Shown here piece after piece: positions 18,422 to 27,411 of a stretch of 56,019 nucleotides of DNA. The notes under the pieces are model-generated. The model was not told where the DNA came from and made no database searches. It was given only the letters and a program-made list of their open reading frames with translations. How positions within the stretch are numbered: the first letter of the stretch is position 1; each line of letters begins with the position of its first letter. The stretch covers positions 138,112 through 194,130 of the forward strand of contig NZ_LN889803.1 of NCBI RefSeq assembly GCF_900009145.1. The letters run 5' to 3'. This stretch comes from Planktothrix tepida PCC 9214 (GTDB lineage: Bacteria > Cyanobacteriota > Cyanobacteriia > Cyanobacteriales > Microcoleaceae). Made by a program: the position numbers and the translations under genes.

Positions 18422-18460
18422 GCCTTGAAGCCCCCTAAAAAAGGGGGATATTTTCAAGGC
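18422..18460 (-). terminator. terminator hairpin of the S9C peptidase gene
   Basis: A nested inverted repeat has an outer arm GCCTTGAA/TTCAAGGC and an inner arm CCCCCT/AGGGGG. It begins at the stop codon of the minus-strand S9C peptidase gene. The arms are near perfect, as expected for a strong hairpin. Confidence 0.65.
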
Positions 18461-20364
18461 TAACTTGAGGATTTAATTACACCGCAATGTCCGGCAATTT
18501 CGCCAATGGGTTCAAACCGTCCTCCCAAATATTTAGCTAAAAACTCTTCAGCAATGGCATAAAAATGTAAACGATTTTCAGGACGGGCAAAACCGTGACC
18601 TTCATCCGTATACAGAACATATTCCACAGGCTTACCCGCTTGTTTCATCGCCTCAAAAATCTGCTCACTTTCTGCCTGTTTAACACGGGGGTCATTAGCC
18701 CCTTGACCAATTAATAAAGGTTTCTCAATTCGGTCAACAAAAAATAGAGGCGATCGCGCTTTTAAAAAGTCCGCTTCCGTGTCTAAATTCCCGACTCGAT
18801 GATAGAAATTCTTGCGAATGGGTTCCCAATAAGGCGGAATACTTTGCATCAAGGTAATAATATTACTCGGCCCCACAATATCCACACCGCAAGCAAAAAC
18901 GTCAGGCGTAAAAGTTAACCCCACTAAGGTTGCATACCCGCCATAAGATCCCCCCATAATGGCAATTTTATCCGGCTGAGAAATGCCTTGTTCTACTAAC
19001 CAATTCACCCCATCAATGAGATCTTGGTGCATTTTTCCAGCCCATTCTCGGTTTCCCGCATTCACAAAGGCTTTCCCATAGCCCGTTGACCCCCGGAAAT
19101 TCACCTGTAAGACCGCATAACCCCGGTTGGCTAACCATTGTGCTTCCGAGTCATAACCCCAGGTATCTCGCGCCCAGGGGCCACCATGCACTAACATCAC
19201 CGTCGGGGCGGGAAGTGCAACACCCACAGGTTTTGTTAAATAACCCTGAATGGTTAAGCCATCAGAAGCCGTGTAAGAAATGGGTTCCATTGAGGCTAAC
19301 GGTAAGCCTTCTAGTTTGGGTTTATTACTAAATAAAAAGCTGTGGGTTTTCGTTGGGCGATCGTAAACATAATAATACACCGGGCCGTCATCAACGACAA
19401 AACTAATCAGCCATTTTTCATCGGATAACGTTCGACTAATGCCAAATTCACCCGGACGAATTTGTTTGATCGCCTCAATATCTGCGGCAATACTTTCATC
19501 AAGAATATGCCATTCTTCTTTATCTTTATAGAAAGAAACCGCTTCAATATTTCGGGTTATAGGATGGGCTAATAATCCCCCAATATCATATTCAGGATCT
19601 TCAGCAATTATTGTTTCTTGACGAGTCGATAAATCTAAGGCAATTAATCGTTCTGCATTGGCATTATGGTTGCCCACCATATACAAAATTTTGCCATCAT
19701 TAGAAAAGAAAGCCGCCCCCCCTTCTTCATCGGGCCCCCAATGACGTAGGGTTTCCCAAGGATGTTCGGTTGTTTCTCGATATAATAAATCAAACCCCCC
19801 ATCTTCGGTGCTAGAACTCGCTGCCCGAATTTTAAAGTCAGCATCGGCTGTCCACCCTAAAATATTACCGGGATTTTCCGTATGAAAATCAACAGCCCCA
19901 TTCTTTAAATTCACCTGATAAACATCAAAAACTTGGGGATCTCTCAGGTTCATTCCCACTAAAATTTGATCCGGGAATTTGTGATCTACATTAACCACTT
20001 GTGCCCGAACACCTTGAAAAGGCGTTAAGTCCCGGACAATATGGGTTTGGACATCAACTAAATATAAATGCCAATTTTCATCGCCATCGGAGTCCTGAAC
20101 ATACATCAGTTGATCTGGGTTATATGTCCAGAAAAAAAATCGAATTCCCCGTTTTGGATCACGGGTTAAAGCTTGAGTTTCCTCTTGTCCAACAATTTTT
20201 AACCAAACCTGTAAAATATTATTGTCATCGGGGGCAATATAGGCTAAATATTTGCCATCGGGGGACAAACTCGGACTCGTGCGTTCTGGGTTGCCAAACA
20301 GGAGCTCACGGGGAATTAAAGGCGGAAGTTGAGTTGCAGGTTTCTCTACCGTTGCAGTTGTCAT
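18460..20364 (-). CDS. S9 family peptidase (acylaminoacyl-peptidase/DPP-like, S9C)
   Basis: This 634-residue protein has an N-terminal WD/PD40-type beta-propeller (SPSLSPDGKYLAYIAP) and a C-terminal hydrolase domain with Ser473 in GGSYGG, Asp558 in GANDPRV and His590 in DEGHGF. The LVHGGPWARD loop is typical of the acylaminoacyl-peptidase branch. It probably removes N-terminal blocked residues or dipeptides from short peptides in the cytoplasm. No signal peptide is present. Its distant relative at 13357-15417 belongs to the S9A branch, so they are not recent duplicates. The nearest upstream gene on its strand is the unrelated purB, beyond the VanX-like gene. Confidence 0.92.
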   Translation of the reverse strand: MTTATVEKPATQLPPLIPRELLFGNPERTSPSLSPDGKYLAYIAPDDNNILQVWLKIVGQEETQALTRDPKRGIRFFFWTYNPDQLMYVQDSDGDENWHLYLVDVQTHIVRDLTPFQGVRAQVVNVDHKFPDQILVGMNLRDPQVFDVYQVNLKNGAVDFHTENPGNILGWTADADFKIRAASSSTEDGGFDLLYRETTEHPWETLRHWGPDEEGGAAFFSNDGKILYMVGNHNANAERLIALDLSTRQETIIAEDPEYDIGGLLAHPITRNIEAVSFYKDKEEWHILDESIAADIEAIKQIRPGEFGISRTLSDEKWLISFVVDDGPVYYYVYDRPTKTHSFLFSNKPKLEGLPLASMEPISYTASDGLTIQGYLTKPVGVALPAPTVMLVHGGPWARDTWGYDSEAQWLANRGYAVLQVNFRGSTGYGKAFVNAGNREWAGKMHQDLIDGVNWLVEQGISQPDKIAIMGGSYGGYATLVGLTFTPDVFACGVDIVGPSNIITLMQSIPPYWEPIRKNFYHRVGNLDTEADFLKARSPLFFVDRIEKPLLIGQGANDPRVKQAESEQIFEAMKQAGKPVEYVLYTDEGHGFARPENRLHFYAIAEEFLAKYLGGRFEPIGEIAGHCGVIKSSS

Positions 20365-20513
20365 ACTTGATCAGTTCAAAATTTAACTGTCTCTATTGTG
20401 GCGTAACTGACGGTTGACTGTTAAATGTTGATGCTTGAGCTTTGGAACAACCCCCCAAGGGCTATTTTATCCTGTTCTAGGGGATCAAACAGCCCTGAAA
20501 TCAGAAATGAGTT

Positions 20514-21236
20514 CTAACGAATATTTTCTAAAGGAACATCTAAAAGGCCGTATTTATCCCAACCTGGCGCATCAAAATGCCACCATTCTGTAATTAAAGG
20601 GATAAATCCTTGTTGTTTCATTTTAACAGCAAGTAAATCACTATTCCGACGAACTTGAGGAGCATTTCCCGTGTAATCTCTAGCCGCTTTGTCGGTAAAA
20701 TCATCAAAGGCTGTTGGCATTTCTAACTCCGCCCCCGTGCGTAAATCAACTAAGGTTAAATCAACCGCCGCCCCTCGGTTATGTCGAGACCCTTTAGCCG
20801 GGTTTGCAACATAACGAGTATCAGGTAAAATTTCCCACATTTGCCGCGTTACAGACAGAGGACGATAACAGTCATAAACTTTTAAACCTAAGCCCATTTC
20901 TTCTAAATCTTGTTGTACTCTGGATAAGCGTTGAGCAACATCAGAACGCAACAAACAACGAGGAACCGAATAGATTTTTTTCTTTAAAAAATTGTTGGTT
21001 GTGGCATAGCGAATATCAAGACGAATATTCAGATTAACACTTCTAATATCGACTAATTTTTCGGTGGCTGGAACTTGGTTATAATCTTGAACCACAACAG
21101 TAGGAGGGGCAGTAGGAGGGGCAGTAGGAGGAGACGTAACAGGGGGGGTTAAATTTTGAGCATTAACGGGATAACAGTTAATACCCAAAATTATGAATAA
21201 AAATAAAAATAATCGCATCATGGGTTTAGAAAGCAT
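20514..21236 (-). CDS. D-alanyl-D-alanine dipeptidase, VanX family
   Basis: This 240-residue M15D peptidase has a signal peptide (MMRLFLFLFIILGI) with probable cleavage near VNAQN, then a Pro/Thr-rich linker (residues 31-46). The catalytic domain has zinc ligands His152 and Asp159 (SRHNRGAAVDL) and His220 (EWWHFD), the base Glu217 and Arg125 in YDCYRPL. VanX-like enzymes hydrolyse D-Ala-D-Ala. In non-resistant bacteria such as this they more likely recycle cell-wall dipeptide, and the export signal points to the periplasm. No vanA or vanH companion is nearby, so a resistance role is not supported. Confidence 0.88.
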   Translation of the reverse strand: MLSKPMMRLFLFLFIILGINCYPVNAQNLTPPVTSPPTAPPTAPPTVVVQDYNQVPATEKLVDIRSVNLNIRLDIRYATTNNFLKKKIYSVPRCLLRSDVAQRLSRVQQDLEEMGLGLKVYDCYRPLSVTRQMWEILPDTRYVANPAKGSRHNRGAAVDLTLVDLRTGAELEMPTAFDDFTDKAARDYTGNAPQVRRNSDLLAVKMKQQGFIPLITEWWHFDAPGWDKYGLLDVPLENIR

Positions 21237-21310
21237 AAGGTTAAAGTCCGGGTGATGTAATGAGTTAGAAGCGGGGTTAATTCAGAAAATATATCAATTT
21301 ACAAACTCCT

Positions 21311-21338
21311 GTAGGGATGAGGCGCGCCTCGCCCCTAC
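21311..21338 (-). terminator. hairpin downstream of purB
   Basis: An inverted repeat with arms GTAGGGATGAGGCG and CGCCTCGCCCCTAC lies between the purB stop and the VanX-like start. The same GTAGGGGCG-type arm occurs at 16284 and 34208, so it may be a dispersed cyanobacterial hairpin that also terminates purB. Confidence 0.5.
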
Positions 21339-21373
21339 GATGAATTAGGTTTAAAAACCCGGTTTCTTGAGGT

Positions 21374-22669
21374 TTAAATGTCTAACCGTTGATAAATTTG
21401 ATCAAGGTTTTTTAAGTGATGTTTGGGATCAAAACAAGCATCAATTTCTTCAGGAGATAATTTTGTCTTGACTTGCTCATTTTCCCTAATTAAAGCCTGA
21501 AAATCACCATTGGTTTGATTCCAAGCCGTGTGGGCGCAAGATTGAACAATTCTATAGGCTTCTTCCCGGCTAATGCCTTTTTCAACTAAGGTTAATAACA
21601 CCCGTTGACTAAAGACAACACCACCATAAAGGTTCATGTTGCGCTGCATATTTTCAGGATAAACTAACAGATTCTTGACTAAATCTGTTAGTTCAACTAA
21701 CATAAAATGAGCCACCGTTGAAGAATCGGGTAAGATCATCCGTTCAACGCAACTATGGGAAATATCCCGTTCATGCCAGAGGGCAACATTTTCTAAGGCA
21801 GCAACGGCATTTCCCCGAATAATTCGCGCCATTCCCGTTAAGCGTTCACTGCGAATCGGGTTGCGTTTATGGGGCATGGCCGAGGAACCTTTTTGACCTT
21901 TGGCAAAGAATTCTTCGACTTCTAAAACATCCGTGCGTTGTAAGTTGCGAATTTCCACCGCAAACCGTTCAATACTTGCGGCTAATAACGCTAAAGTTTG
22001 CACATATTCCGCATGAATATCACGGGAAATCACTTGGGTTGAAGCCGTATCCGGTTCGAGCCCTAAATTGCGACAAGCGATCGCTTCTACCCTGGGATCA
22101 ACATTAGCATAGGTTCCCACCGCCCCGGAAATTTTACCCACCGCAACGGTTTGACGCAGACGCACCAAACGTTCTCGGTTGCGACACACTTCCGCTAACC
22201 ATCCAGCTAATTTAAAGCCAAAGGTAATCGGTTCGGCGTGAATGCCATGGGAACGACCAATCATCACCGTATTTCGATGTTGTTGCGCTTGATAACGAAT
22301 GGCTTGACTCAAGGCTTCTGTGCGTTCTAATAACACATCCACACTCGCCACTAATTGTAACGCTAAAGCCGTATCGAGTACATCGGAACTGGTTAAGCCT
22401 AAATGAATGTAGCGTCCGGCATCCCCAACATATTCGTTGACATTCGTTAAAAAGGCAATCATATCATGGCGGACTTCTGCCTCAATTTCCAGCACCCGCT
22501 TGATATCAAAATTCGCCTTAGCTTTAATTTCTTCAACGGCTTCTGATGGAATATATCCTAATTCTGCCTGTGCCTCACAGACGGCAATTTCTACTTGTAA
22601 CCAAGTTTGCAGCTTGTAAGTCTCTGTCCACAAATTGCCCATTTCGGGCAAAGTATACCGTTCTATCAT
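21374..22669 (-). CDS. purB: adenylosuccinate lyase
   Basis: The 431-residue protein matches PurB throughout. It has the fumarase/aspartase signature GSSAMPHKRNP (261-271), the general acid region RSHGIHAEP with His141, and the N-terminal MIERYTLPEMGNLW. It catalyses two steps of purine synthesis: SAICAR to AICAR plus fumarate, and adenylosuccinate to AMP plus fumarate. Length is standard. The gene appears monocistronic, with a 455-bp upstream region that contains no other gene. Confidence 0.97.
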   Translation of the reverse strand: MIERYTLPEMGNLWTETYKLQTWLQVEIAVCEAQAELGYIPSEAVEEIKAKANFDIKRVLEIEAEVRHDMIAFLTNVNEYVGDAGRYIHLGLTSSDVLDTALALQLVASVDVLLERTEALSQAIRYQAQQHRNTVMIGRSHGIHAEPITFGFKLAGWLAEVCRNRERLVRLRQTVAVGKISGAVGTYANVDPRVEAIACRNLGLEPDTASTQVISRDIHAEYVQTLALLAASIERFAVEIRNLQRTDVLEVEEFFAKGQKGSSAMPHKRNPIRSERLTGMARIIRGNAVAALENVALWHERDISHSCVERMILPDSSTVAHFMLVELTDLVKNLLVYPENMQRNMNLYGGVVFSQRVLLTLVEKGISREEAYRIVQSCAHTAWNQTNGDFQALIRENEQVKTKLSPEEIDACFDPKHHLKNLDQIYQRLDI

Positions 22670-23124
22670 ATTCTAGGTTTAGATGTTATCACTTTGATGT
22701 CAAAAGAGACGTTAATCGGTCAACAGGAGACTCTGAGACAGTTTTAGCTCAATTTCCCCTCTGTCGTATCCGAGCGATGTCACTAACATCCCATTCAGCA
22801 CAACCGTCTTATTTTAACTTTTGATGGGGATCAGCGATAGCCTTCGGCTGGACGGAACCCATCGCAAACTGTGAAAAACCTCTGACATTATAATAACTGA
22901 GAAACAAAACAGCAAAATTATCTCCCAGAAAAATAAAGTTTAAATTGATTGCTGTTCTTAATTAATTTCTGAAATCCTCATCATCAATAATAATTTGGAA
23001 AAATATCTAATCCCGATAAAAAATATAGAGACGTGCGAACTCGCGCGCCTCTACAAAAGTTATTTGCAAAAAAGAGAAAACAATTATCTCCTTACCCTGA
23101 CATTTAATTCATCCTGACTTCTCA
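22670..23124. other. 455-bp intergenic region without a gene
   Basis: No ORF or tRNA is supported here. It holds the promoter side of purB. A hairpin with arms AGAGACGTGCGA and TCGCGCGCCTCT at about 23028-23056 could end the SdrD-B gene on the minus strand. A short GATAGCCTTCGGCT-type dispersed repeat lies near 22837. The stretch 22890-23020 is AT-rich. Confidence 0.5.
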
Positions 23125-24732
23125 TTAAGCTTTTGCTGGGGGAACGGTTTGAACCCATCCCGGTTGTTGAACTTCCCGTAGGATATAATTCCCTGGCGGA
23201 ACGTTAGTGAAAACGTAACTGCCATTTGTTCCGGTTACAGTTGTCGGTTCTGTGGCATCCAAAGTGCCGTTACCATTGGCATCAATATAAATTGTCCACC
23301 CCTGCAAAGGGGTTTCACCTGCATCAAACAAACCATTAGCGTTTTTATCATTAAACTTTATGCCACTGACGGAACCAAACTGACGGTTGCCAAAGTTGAC
23401 GATAGCATTCGTGCCACCACTGATGCCAACGGAGCCAGGGTTAGGGGTCGTTTGTGTCCATCCAGTTTGCTGAACTTCCCGCAGGGTATAATTCCCAGGG
23501 GGAACATTCGCAAAGGTATAGCGACCATTAGCGCCTGTAACGGCAGCAGCTTCTGTGGCTTCAAGCGTGCCATTCCCGTTGGCATCAATAAAAATCGTCC
23601 ACCCCTGTAACGGAGTTTCACCTGCATCAAACAAGGCATTAGTATTGGTATCATTAAACTTTATGCCTGTGATGGTTCCAAATTGGTTATTCCCAAAATT
23701 AATTCCGGTGATATTTGCACCTCCGGTCACACTCACCGGGCCAGGGTTAGGGGTCGTTTGTACCCATCCCGGTTGCTGCACTTCTCGAACAGTATAGTTA
23801 CCTGCGGGAATACTGGTAAAGGTATATCCACCATTAGCATTCGTTACGGTTGTGGGTTCTGTCGCTTCTAACGTTCCGTTACCATTGGCATCAATAAAAA
23901 TTGTCCATCCCGCTAAACCGGTTTCCCCAGTATCAAAGGTGGCATTGTTATTGAGATCATTAAATTTGACCCCACTAATGGAACCCAACTGACGGTTGCC
24001 AAAGTTAACAATAGCATTCGTGCCACCACTGACCCCAACGGCTCCAGGGTTCGGCGTGGTTTGTGTCCATCCCGGTTGTTGAACTTCCCGCAGGGTATAA
24101 TTCCCCGGTGGAACATTGGCAAAAGTGTAACGGCCATCGGCGCCGGTCACTAACCTTCCTTCTCCCGTATCAGGAACGCCATTCCCGTTACCATCGACAA
24201 AAATTGTCCATCCCTGTAATGGGGTTTCACCCGCATCAAACAATCCGTTACCGTTACTATCGTTGAATTTAATTCCAGTGATAGTACCTGATTGGTTATT
24301 CCCGAAGTTAATTCCGGTGATATCTGCACCTCCGGTTACACTTACTAGCCCAGGGTTAGCAGTGGTTTGTACCCATCCGGGTTGCTGTACTTCTCGAACG
24401 GTATAATTTCCCGCCGTTAAGTTGGTGAAGGCATACCCACCACTGGCATTTGTTAGAGTAGTGGGTTCTGTGGCTTCTAAGGTTCCGTTATTGTTAGTAT
24501 CAATAAAGATAGTCCATCCGGATAAACCCGGTTCCCCAGGGGTGAGCAGGCTATCTCGATTGAGATCATTAAACTTCGTCCCACTGATGGAGCCGAGTTG
24601 CGTATTACCGAAGTTAATCCCGTTAAGGTTTTGTCCTGAAGCCAATGTGATGGGAGCCGGGTTTTGGCGACTTTCCCTATCCAAACCGGAATCGAACAAA
24701 GGAATCGGATTAGAGTCGTTTGGATCAAACAT
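23125..24732 (-). CDS. SdrD B-like repeat protein
   Basis: The 535-residue protein is almost entirely five SdrD-B/Cna-B-like domains of about 100 residues each. Each starts near G(S/T)I(S/T)GxKFND, has Asp/Asn-rich calcium-type loops (DANGNGTLEATE), and ends NYTxREVQQPGWxQTTPNPG. Units 1, 3 and 5 resemble each other, as do units 2 and 4, giving an alternating pattern of about 600 bp in DNA. Such domains form stalks of surface proteins. The product lacks a signal peptide and any anchoring or catalytic domain, and starts abruptly (MFDPNDSNPIPLFDSG). It may be the 3' remnant of a larger surface-protein gene or the cargo of an unusual export route. An in-frame stop lies a few codons upstream of the ATG. 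Confidence 0.8.
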   Translation of the reverse strand: MFDPNDSNPIPLFDSGLDRESRQNPAPITLASGQNLNGINFGNTQLGSISGTKFNDLNRDSLLTPGEPGLSGWTIFIDTNNNGTLEATEPTTLTNASGGYAFTNLTAGNYTVREVQQPGWVQTTANPGLVSVTGGADITGINFGNNQSGTITGIKFNDSNGNGLFDAGETPLQGWTIFVDGNGNGVPDTGEGRLVTGADGRYTFANVPPGNYTLREVQQPGWTQTTPNPGAVGVSGGTNAIVNFGNRQLGSISGVKFNDLNNNATFDTGETGLAGWTIFIDANGNGTLEATEPTTVTNANGGYTFTSIPAGNYTVREVQQPGWVQTTPNPGPVSVTGGANITGINFGNNQFGTITGIKFNDTNTNALFDAGETPLQGWTIFIDANGNGTLEATEAAAVTGANGRYTFANVPPGNYTLREVQQTGWTQTTPNPGSVGISGGTNAIVNFGNRQFGSVSGIKFNDKNANGLFDAGETPLQGWTIYIDANGNGTLDATEPTTVTGTNGSYVFTNVPPGNYILREVQQPGWVQTVPPAKA

Positions 24733-25364
24733 AAGATAAATTGTCCTATTATGACTGAATAATCAAACTATCCTCTATGGTTTTCTACTCAAAACTGAGA
24801 ATCTGGCTATTATGTTACTCTATACTTTATTTTTCATCTAGTTAGAAGCCCTAGAATTAAATTTTATGAATTTAAATGGCCAAATGACACCCGTGAGCCG
24901 TCAGGAAATCAAATTATTGATCTTAAACATAATTGCGCCCCGACTCCCCCTCATCAATCCTAAAATCCTGATCTGTTACATTTAGTTAAGCTTTATAGAG
25001 TTAGTTTTCATAATTATTAAAATTATTAGTTTTATTGAAATTTTTAGGAATCTGAAAAAAGTTAAAATATTAATAAAGCTAAAACGTTATGGATAGAAAC
25101 AGTTTATCAAGAAAATAAAAATAAATTGCTTTTTTATCTTTTAAACGAATTTATGTTTGCAGAAAATATCTAAAAAGATTAAACTCATTTACGGAGTCTT
25201 CTTTTTACCATTCTCCCGAATAAACCGCTACAATCATGATGGGAATCTGCGATCGCTCAATTTACTCAAAATTATTGATTGATGGATAAACCCTTATTCG
25301 GACGACCGCACTATAGTAAGTAGTCAAGAATTTACAACGATCAACGATAAAGGGCCAATTTTTG
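24733..25364. other. about 630-bp AT-rich intergenic region
   Basis: I see no ORF, tRNA or recognisable RNA. The region is AT-rich with one HIP1 site near 25249. It separates the SdrD-B gene start from the prs stop. It may hold the SdrD-B promoter or the eroded 5' part of that gene. Confidence 0.5.
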
Positions 25365-25398
25365 ACTGATAACTGATAACTGATAACTGATAACTGAT
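25365..25398. repeat. heptamer tandem repeat (ACTGATA)n at the prs stop codon
   Basis: Four perfect ACTGATA units and a partial fifth run up to and overlap the prs stop codon on the minus strand. The same heptamer, in the other orientation, forms a nine-copy array at 40232 and a short one at 49438. Confidence 0.9.
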
Positions 25399-26390
25399 TA
25401 TCGGAACATACTGCTTACAGAGCTATCTTCGTGAATTCGCCAAATTGTTTCCCCCAGTAAATTCGCAACAGACAAAACTGTTAACTGATCAAACTGTTTT
25501 TCGGGAATAACGGGAATTGTATTGGTAACAATCACTTCTTCAAACACCCCACTCGATAAACGTTCAATGGCAGGGGAAGAAAAGACCGCATGGGTGGCAC
25601 AGGCGTAGACTTGACGCGCACCTTCTCGACGTAATAAACGAGCACCTTCAGCAATTGTCCCGGCTGTATCAATCATGTCATCGACTAAAACAGCCGTTTT
25701 CCCCTTGACATCCCCAATCACATTTAAGACTTCTGCAACATTATGCGCTTGACGACGTTTATCAATAATCGCCAAAGGTGCATCATTCAGTTTATTAGCA
25801 AAAGCCCTAGCACGGGCGACTCCACCAACATCCGGGGAAACAACAACAATATCGGATAACTGTTTGCTCATCAGGTAATCTAAAATTACCGGAGAACCAT
25901 AAACATGATCAAAGGGAATATCAAAATACCCTTGAATCTGAGCCGAGTGTAAATCCATGGCGAGAATTCGACTAGCACCCGCTTCAGTAATCAAGTTAGC
26001 CACTAATTTGGCAGTGATGGACTCACGACCTGCGGTTTTGCGATCGGCTCTGGCGTATCCATAATAGGGAATAACAGCCGTAATTTGACGCGCAGAAGCC
26101 CGTCTACAAGCATCAATCATGATCAACAACTCCATTAAGTTGTCATTGACCGGATAGCAAGACGGTTGAATCAAATAGACATCACAGCCTCGAATCGACT
26201 CTTGAATCTGGATGTAAATTTCTCCGTCAGCGAATCGCTTGCGAACCATTGACCCTAAGTCAATTCCTAAATAACGGCTGACTTCCAGGGCTAGGGGAGT
26301 ATTTGCCGATCCTGAAAAGAGTCGTAACCGACTATGATCAGCAACTAATGGCTCAGAATACGGAAGGGGTAATGTAGCAGAACGGATCAC
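25398..26390 (-). CDS. prs: ribose-phosphate pyrophosphokinase (PRPP synthetase)
   Basis: The 330-residue protein has all class I PRPP synthetase landmarks: LRLFSGSANTPLA near the N-terminus, YYGYARADRK (109-118), the catalytic DLHSAQIQGYF (146-156) and the PRPP-binding loop VLVDDMIDTAGTI (234-246). It makes PRPP from ribose 5-phosphate and ATP for nucleotide, histidine, tryptophan and NAD synthesis. The extra 20 or so N-terminal residues before LRLFSG are usual in cyanobacteria. It is single on its strand and diverges from the YqeY gene. Confidence 0.97.
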   Translation of the reverse strand: MIRSATLPLPYSEPLVADHSRLRLFSGSANTPLALEVSRYLGIDLGSMVRKRFADGEIYIQIQESIRGCDVYLIQPSCYPVNDNLMELLIMIDACRRASARQITAVIPYYGYARADRKTAGRESITAKLVANLITEAGASRILAMDLHSAQIQGYFDIPFDHVYGSPVILDYLMSKQLSDIVVVSPDVGGVARARAFANKLNDAPLAIIDKRRQAHNVAEVLNVIGDVKGKTAVLVDDMIDTAGTIAEGARLLRREGARQVYACATHAVFSSPAIERLSSGVFEEVIVTNTIPVIPEKQFDQLTVLSVANLLGETIWRIHEDSSVSSMFR

Positions 26391-26742
26391 GGCGAACCCT
26401 CACAGTTCATGACATGGCAATCAATCTTAATCATTCCAGAAAAGACTGGAATTCGGAACAGGTTTGGCGAATTGAATTTGGCTGTTGTCTGTTGGTACAT
26501 CTCAGCAGCCAAGCCAACGGAAAACGACGTTTTTCAGTAAGCGGAAGCACTGCTGCTTGAAATTGTGCAAATCAAACGTCCTCTATATTAATTGTGGAGA
26601 AAGAGTGATCAAATTAAAATAGGGAAAATACTGAAATTTATGTTAAGACAGTTTAGCCAATAGATCAAGAAGAAACTGTATATTTGCTCTAGGGGTGTCC
26701 CTGCTATGATTTGGGGAGCAAATTGAAGTCCCATTAGAAGCC
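26391..26742. other. 352-bp divergent promoter region (prs / yqeY)
   Basis: No coding frame is supported. The region carries the start sides of prs (minus) and the YqeY gene (plus). GCTATGAT near 26702-26709 is a possible -10 box for the plus strand, and a short inverted repeat (CCAGAAAAGACTGG) sits at about 26436. No known RNA or riboswitch is recognised. Confidence 0.4.
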
Positions 26743-27198
26743 ATGAGTCTCAAAGATCGCATTAGTGAAGATATCAAAGCTGCCATGAAGTCTAAGGACA
26801 AGGTGCGGCTAGAAACCGTTCGCAGCATTAAAAAAGTGCTGCTAGAGAAAGAAACCAGCCCTGGAGCAGAGGGAAAAGATTCCCTCACCGAAGCACAAGA
26901 ATTAGAAGTGTTAATTCAAGCGGCGAAACAACGTCGAGACTCCATTGAACAATATCAAAACGCTGGACGGGAGGATTTAGCCGACAAAGAAAAAGCTGAA
27001 CTTGCCATCATTGAAGAATATCTTCCCAAACAACTTAGCGATGAAGAAGTGAGTGCCATTATTGATCAAGTTATTGTCGAGGTTGGTGCAACTTCTGCTA
27101 AAGATATGGGGAAAGTGATGGGGCCAGCCATGCAACGCTTAAAAGGTCAAACGGACGGTAAAAAGGTTCAGGAACTGGTAAAAGCGAAGTTAGGTTGA
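26743..27198 (+). CDS. GatB/YqeY domain protein
   Basis: This 151-residue protein is a complete YqeY: MSLKDRISEDIKAAMKSKDK at the N-terminus, EEYLPKQLSDEEV in the middle and the C-terminal GKVMGPAMQRLKGQTDGKKV. The family resembles the tRNA-binding tail domain of the amidotransferase subunit GatB. A helper role in tRNA-dependent amidation has been proposed but not firmly shown. Length is typical (about 150). It stands alone between prs and the kinase gene. Confidence 0.9.
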   Translation: MSLKDRISEDIKAAMKSKDKVRLETVRSIKKVLLEKETSPGAEGKDSLTEAQELEVLIQAAKQRRDSIEQYQNAGREDLADKEKAELAIIEEYLPKQLSDEEVSAIIDQVIVEVGATSAKDMGKVMGPAMQRLKGQTDGKKVQELVKAKLG

Positions 27199-27240
27199 GC
27201 GTTAACGGTTGGTTGTTGACGGCTTTGCACGCTCGCTTGT

Positions 27241-27264
27241 CGAAGTGTCGAAGTGTCGAAGTGT
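27241..27264. repeat. octamer repeat (CGAAGTGT)x3
   Basis: Three perfect copies of CGAAGTGT follow the YqeY gene. The preceding TTGTCGAAG resembles a short dispersed sequence seen again near 51975-51995. No function is evident. Confidence 0.8.
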
Positions 27265-27354
27265 TAAGGCTTAACAGCCAACCGTGATTACGGAATCGAG
27301 ACTGTTCTGTTTGTAGTCAGCCGTGACTGAACCTGTGGAATTGTACCTAAGCTT

Positions 27355-27360
27355 TATAAT
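27355..27360 (+). promoter_or_regulatory. possible -10 box of the Ser/Thr kinase gene
   Basis: A perfect TATAAT lies 51 bp before the kinase ATG. The matching -35 region is weak (ACCTGTGG about 17 bp upstream), so this is a suggestion only. Confidence 0.4.
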
Positions 27361-27411
27361 ACAAAAGGTTAATTTTCATCTGGGTTTCTTGATCACTCAC
27401 CTGCTAGAAGC

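Noticed and set aside
20514-21236. Vancomycin-resistance role for the VanX-like gene
   Set aside because: No vanH, vanA or vanR/S genes are nearby; single VanX-like dipeptidases are common in cell-wall turnover.
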